Source of the DNA: Erinaceus europaeus
Taxonomy: Eukaryota; Chordata; Mammalia; Eulipotyphla; Erinaceidae
DNA length: 64,000 nt
Direction of reading: 5' to 3'
NCBI RefSeq assembly: GCF_950295315.1
Contig: NC_080176.1
Location: 34,685,006 to 34,749,005 of the forward strand
Shown piece after piece: positions 60,310 through 64,000 of the stretch; positions within the stretch are counted from its first letter, which is position 1; the number at the start of each line of letters is the position of its first letter. A program made the position numbers and the translations under genes. The notes beneath the pieces were generated by a model. That model was not told where the DNA came from, searched no databases, and saw only the letters and a list, made by a program, of their open reading frames with translations.

Positions 60310-60468
60310 CTCTATTTTTTTTTTTTAATTTATTTGAAAAGGAGACCTTAACAAAACCGTAGGATAGGAGGGGTACAACTCCACACAATTCCCACCACCC
60401 GGTCTCCATATCCCATCCCCTCCCCTGAGAGCTTTCCCATTCTCTATCCCTCTGGGAGTATGGACCAC
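60310..60468 (-). mobile_element. LINE-1 'A' 3' tip
   Basis: A T-run, 'aggaggggtacaactccaca' to 'ctctatccctctgggagtat'; only about 150 bp was inserted. Confidence 0.85.
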
Positions 60469-60544
60469 TCTATTCTTATGCTTTTATGTAGTATTAGACA
60501 AATGCACCATTCTTTACTTTTTTATTTTATTTTTTTAATTTTTT

Positions 60545-60883
60545 TTCCCTCCTCCAGGGTTATTGCTGGGCTCGGTGCCTGCACCATGCATCCACCGCTC
60601 CTGGAGGCCATTTTTTTCCCTCCTTTTGTTGCCCTTGTTGTAGCTTCGTTGTGGTTATTATTATTGCCCTTGTTGACGCAATTCGTTGTTAGATAGGACA
60701 GAGAGAAATAGAGAGAGATGGGGAAGACAGAGAAGGGGAGAGAAAGATAGACACCTGCAGACCTGCTTCACCGCCTGTGAAGCGACTCCCCTGCAGGTGG
60801 GGAGCCGGGGGCTCGAACCGGGATCCTTACGCCGGTCCCTGCGCTTTGCGCCACATGCGCTTAACCCACTGCGCCACCGCCCA
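60545..60883 (-). mobile_element. ERI-1-like SINE, long form, little diverged
   Basis: The module 'ctccagggttattgctgggc'...'ctcctggaggcc' and body up to 'ccactgcgccaccgccc'. The flanks accattctttactttt (about 60507) and cattctttactttt (about 60882) form a target duplication. Confidence 0.94.
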
Positions 60884-60889
60884 TTCTTT

Positions 60890-61460
60890 ACTTTTAAAAA
60901 TAGTGTTTTTAAAATTGCCATACCTAAAACATGGTTACAAATTATTAACTATTCTGTATCTTTCAATAACCAAATAGGCAAAAGAGAACATGTCAAAGCA
61001 ACAATGACATAGTTAACATGAAATGCCTTCTGAGGCACTGTGGTTCATGCTTTGCATGGCATTTGAGGCCTGACATTCAGGACCCAGAGTACCTGCCCCT
61101 AACCATTGGAACATAATGCCTCTCTTTCAGAGAACCATAAATCACTGTTTTCAATGGTCCTGGCAAGAGTGATTATCAGGTAAATCAACTAGGATGGACA
61201 TAGAAGTGGCACAAGATTTTGGAGACATGGACCTTGTATAATTTGGAATACCCTCTTTAGGAAAACAATAGAAAATTACAAGTACAAATTCAGGTAAGAA
61301 AGTACATTTTTCAATACAATTAAAATTTTATTTATTCATTTAAGTAGATAGAGGAAACCAAAGCATTACTCTAAGATACATAGTGACAAGACCAAATGTG
61401 GGTACATGCAAGTTGAGCTTTCCTACTCTTGAACCATTTTCCAAACTGCAAGAAAGTAAT
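60890..61460. other. Intergenic sequence, no gene seen
   Basis: 61030-61120 may be an old SINE ('gcatttgaggcctgacattc'). Otherwise nothing is recognised. Confidence 0.4.
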
Positions 61461-61464
61461 TTAT

Positions 61465-61630
61465 TTATTTTACCTCTAGGGTCATAGCTGGGGCTTGTGC
61501 CTGCGCTATGAATCTGCTGCTCCTGGAAGCCATTTCCCCCATTTTGTTGCCTTTGTTGTTGTTTGAGAAGTGAGCCCTCTGCAGGTGGGGAGCTGGGGGC
61601 TTGAACTGGGATCCTTAGCCATTGCAATTC
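61465..61630 (-). mobile_element. ERI-1-like SINE, long form, internally deleted
   Basis: The module is present ('ctctagggtcatagctgggg'), but the tail joins at 'gttgttgtttgagaagtgag' to the head half; the purine-rich middle is missing. Confidence 0.82.
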
Positions 61631-61789
61631 ACGCCCTCAGTTTAAGCTTCTTTAATCTTAGAGTAAATCTCTCTATATATATCCATAGAGAACTAATCTA
61701 CCCCAACCACAAGCAGTTCAAAACACACAGTAAATACATTATCATAGTCTTCTATAGTCAAGGGCACTCTTTCTTCTAGTGACCTTTTT

Positions 61790-62160
61790 TTTTAAAGTTT
61801 TATATTTTTTCATTTCTTCTCTCTCTCTTTTCTTTTTTCATTTAATTTTTAAAATTTTATTAGTGATTTAATATTGGTTTACAAAATCATATGTCAACAG
61901 GGGTATAATTCCATATCGTTCCCACCATCAGAGTTCTGAATCTCCAATCCCTCCATTGCAAGCCACCATAGTCCTCCCGAGGTTGCAGACATGGGCTGTC
62001 ATCTCCACAATTACCTGTCTACATTTGTGCATAATTGCCCCATTTTCTTCCAGGTCCAATCCTCCCCTCCAAGTCACAAATAACCCTGTTTCTTTTCTTT
62101 CCCCCCCCCCAGGTGTGCTACCACCCAGCCCCTTAAGCATTTTCTCATGTGTATGTTGGC
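61790..62160 (-). mobile_element. Old L1-type 3' end followed by a SINE scrap
   Basis: 61840-61975 'attggtttacaaaatcatat' and 'ttcccaccatcagagttctg' look like an antisense L1 3' end. 62110-62135 'aggtgtgctaccacccagcc' is an ERI-2 head fragment. Confidence 0.45.
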
Positions 62161-62171
62161 ACTCTGAATCT

Positions 62172-62328
62172 CTTCCTCTTCCTCTTCCTCTTCCTCTTCT
62201 TCATCATCATCTTCTTCTTCTTCTTCTTCTTCTTCTTCTTCTTCTTCTTCTTCTTCTTCTTCTTCTTCTTCTTCTTCTCCTCCTCCTCCCACTCCTCCTC
62301 CTCCTCCTTCTCCTCCTTCTTTTCCCCC
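62172..62328. repeat. (CTT)n / (CTC)n pyrimidine microsatellite
   Basis: About 150 bp of pure pyrimidine apart from a short ATC interruption at 62201-62210. It produces long artificial poly-Leu, poly-Phe or poly-Glu frames. Confidence 0.96.
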
Positions 62329-63240
62329 CTTTATTGGGGAATTAATGTTTTACATTTGACAGTAAATACAACAGTTTGTACATGCATAACATTTCTTAGT
62401 TTTCCACATAACAATACAACTCCCACTAGTTCCTCTGTCGTCCTTTTCCAGGACCTGTACTCTCCCCCACCTCACCCCAGAGTTTTTTACTTTGGTGCAG
62501 TATACCAAGTCCAGTACAGGTTCTGCTTAGTGTTTTCTCTTCTGATCTTGTTTTTCAACTTATGCCTGAGAGTGAGATCATCCCATATTCATCCTTCTGT
62601 TTCTGACTTATTTCACTTAACATGAATTTTTCAAGGTCCATCCAAGATGGGCTGAAAACAGTGAAGTCACCATTTTTTACAGATGAGTAGTATTCCATTG
62701 TGTATATGGAACACAACTTGCTCAGCCACTCATCTGTTGTTGGACATCTGGGTTGCTTCCAGGTTTTTGGCTATTACAAATTGTGCTGCTATGAACATAG
62801 GGATACACATATCTTTTTGGATGGGTGTGTTGGGTTCCTTAGGCTCTCTCCCCAGGAGAGTAATTGCAGGGTCATAGGGTAGGTCTATTTCTAGCCTTCT
62901 GAGAGTTCTCAAGACTGTTCTCCATAGAGGTTGGACCAATTTACATTCCCATCAGCAGTGCAGGAGGGTTCTTTGTCCCCACAACCTCTCCAGCATTTGT
63001 TGTTGCTAACTTTTCTGATGTATGACATTCTCATAGGAGTGAAGTGGTATCTCATTGTTGTCTTTATTTGCATTTCTCTTACAATCAATCACTTGGGGCA
63101 TTTTTTCATGTGTTTCTTGGTCTTTTGGATCTCTTCTGTGGTGAATATTCTGTCCATGTCCTCTCCCCATTTTTGGATGGGGGTCATTTGTTTTCTTGTT
63201 GTTGAGTTTGGCAAGCTCTTTATATATTTTGGTAAATAAC
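62329..63240 (-). mobile_element. LINE-1 'B', 3' UTR and ORF2 C-terminus
   Basis: The 3' UTR begins 'tttattggggaattaatgtt'. ORF2 codons are visible in antisense at 62730-62939 (MVQPLWRTVLRTLRRLEIDL) and further at 63006-63257. It is truncated at about 63240. Confidence 0.85.
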
Positions 63241-63830
63241 CCTATTTTTACATCCAAATGTCCCTCCGCTTTTTCCTCCTCTCTCTCTGGGACCTGATGA
63301 AGCTGGAGTTCTGAGCCCTCTTATCCTTCTCCCTTCCTCCTTATCACTTCTCCCCCACTGAAAGTATGGATCAGAATTGTTTTTGGGGTGCAGAAGGTAG
63401 GCTTCTGTAACTGCTACTCCGCTGGATTTGGGCATTAGCAGGTTGATCCAGACCCCCATCTTGTCTCTATTTTTCCCTTTTGGGGCAAGGATCTGGGGAA
63501 GTGGGGCTCCAGGACACCCTGGTGAGGTCATCTTCCCAGAGAAGTCAGGATGGAATCATGGCAGCATCTGTAACTTGGTGTCTGGAAGGTGGTAGGACAT
63601 AAAGTGAGATACAATGGTTAATGAACAGGAACCAAAAAGTAGAAACAGAGCAGATGAAGTTAGGAATTTTATGGTAGAAGAAAGCTCAAAGTTCATTTTA
63701 GGCATGTTTCTAGGAGCCCACAACTCTGGTAGTTTTTGCTTGAGTTGATATCTAGCATGAAGTTGGATAAAAATATTGTGACAGCACCATATACCCCAGT
63801 GCATTCAGTGCTTTGGATTATATCCATTTG
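63241..63830 (-). mobile_element. LINE-1 'A'-like 3' UTR fragment, diverged
   Basis: 'gggtgcagaaggtaggcttc', 'gatctggggaagtggggctc', 'aggaccaaaaagtagaaaca'-like order and 'cccacaactctggtagtttt' follow the 'A' 3' UTR with many differences, perhaps an older subfamily. Confidence 0.65.
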
Positions 63831-63924
63831 TTTGTTTTGCCATAGACAATAGTTTCAGTAAGGTCAAGGGACATTTATGGCACTGTAGGAACTCAATTGA
63901 GATCTACGAATATACGGCTTTTAC

Positions 63925-64000
63925 GGCTAGGGTGCTGACTCAGTGGGCAGAGTATAGAACTCACATGTGTGAAGCCCTAGGTTTGATTCCTGCCACCATA
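63925..64000 (+). mobile_element. tRNA-type SINE, cut by the window end
   Basis: 'ctagggtgctgactcagtgg' and 'ctaggtttgattcctgccac' (B-box-like). Confidence 0.6.

Noticed and set aside
61956..62625. Open frames rich in Leu, Phe or Glu
   Set aside because: They arise from the CTT/CTC microsatellite read in different registers.
50621..64000. A downstream gene such as GATA6
   Set aside because: In human GATA6 lies hundreds of kilobases further; no zinc-finger or other host exon is visible here.

Overview
The window is mammalian nuclear DNA, almost certainly from a hedgehog (Erinaceidae). Two lines of evidence support this. Dozens of tRNA-derived SINEs match, from memory, the ERI-1/ERI-2 families described from erinaceid insectivores. 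Nine exons encode the C-terminal ~396 residues of MIB1 (mindbomb E3 ubiquitin ligase 1), a gene nearly invariant among mammals. No other functional host gene is visible.

Layout. Positions 1-16727 are the 3' part of a long MIB1 intron (intron 12 if the human 21-exon structure holds). Exons follow on the + strand at 16728-16860, 21586-21672, 26587-26748, 28861-29042, 33203-33395, 36793-36871, 40945-41058, 42977-43077 and 45021-45161. They carry the last ankyrin repeats and all three RING fingers and end at a TAA at 45159-45161. A 3' UTR of about 5.4 kb follows to a poly(A) signal at 50598-50603; it is the longest stretch without lineage-specific SINEs. From about 50.7 kb on, the DNA is intergenic and repeat-dense. 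In human the next gene on this side is GATA6, which is not reached here.

Mobile DNA. (1) ERI-1-like and ERI-2-like SINEs and a shorter related type, many with target-site duplications and nesting. (2) Two LINE-1 lineages with unrelated 3' UTRs: 'A' (about 1.3 kb 3' UTR) and 'B' (about 0.3 kb). The largest insertion, 52944-58688, lies inside one 18-bp target duplication but holds two L1 3' ends. (3) A betaretrovirus-like (class II) endogenous provirus remnant, antisense to MIB1 at about 12.2-14.7 kb, with one LTR, a lysine-tRNA-type primer-binding site and broken RNase H/integrase sequence; a related solo LTR lies at 17120-17580, only 259 bp past a MIB1 exon. (4) A 5'-truncated non-LTR retrotransposon of the Jockey/CR1 superfamily, neither L1 nor BovB, at about 23.74-25.40 kb, surprisingly well preserved for a placental mammal. 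This is the most unusual item in the window. (5) Old MIR/L2 fragments.

How it works together: the only product with a cellular role is MIB1, which ubiquitinates Delta/Jagged ligands and so drives Notch signalling. Everything else is intronic or intergenic repeat, some of it close to MIB1 splice sites. Coordinates of repeat ends were read by eye and may be off by several bases, except where a target-site duplication is given.
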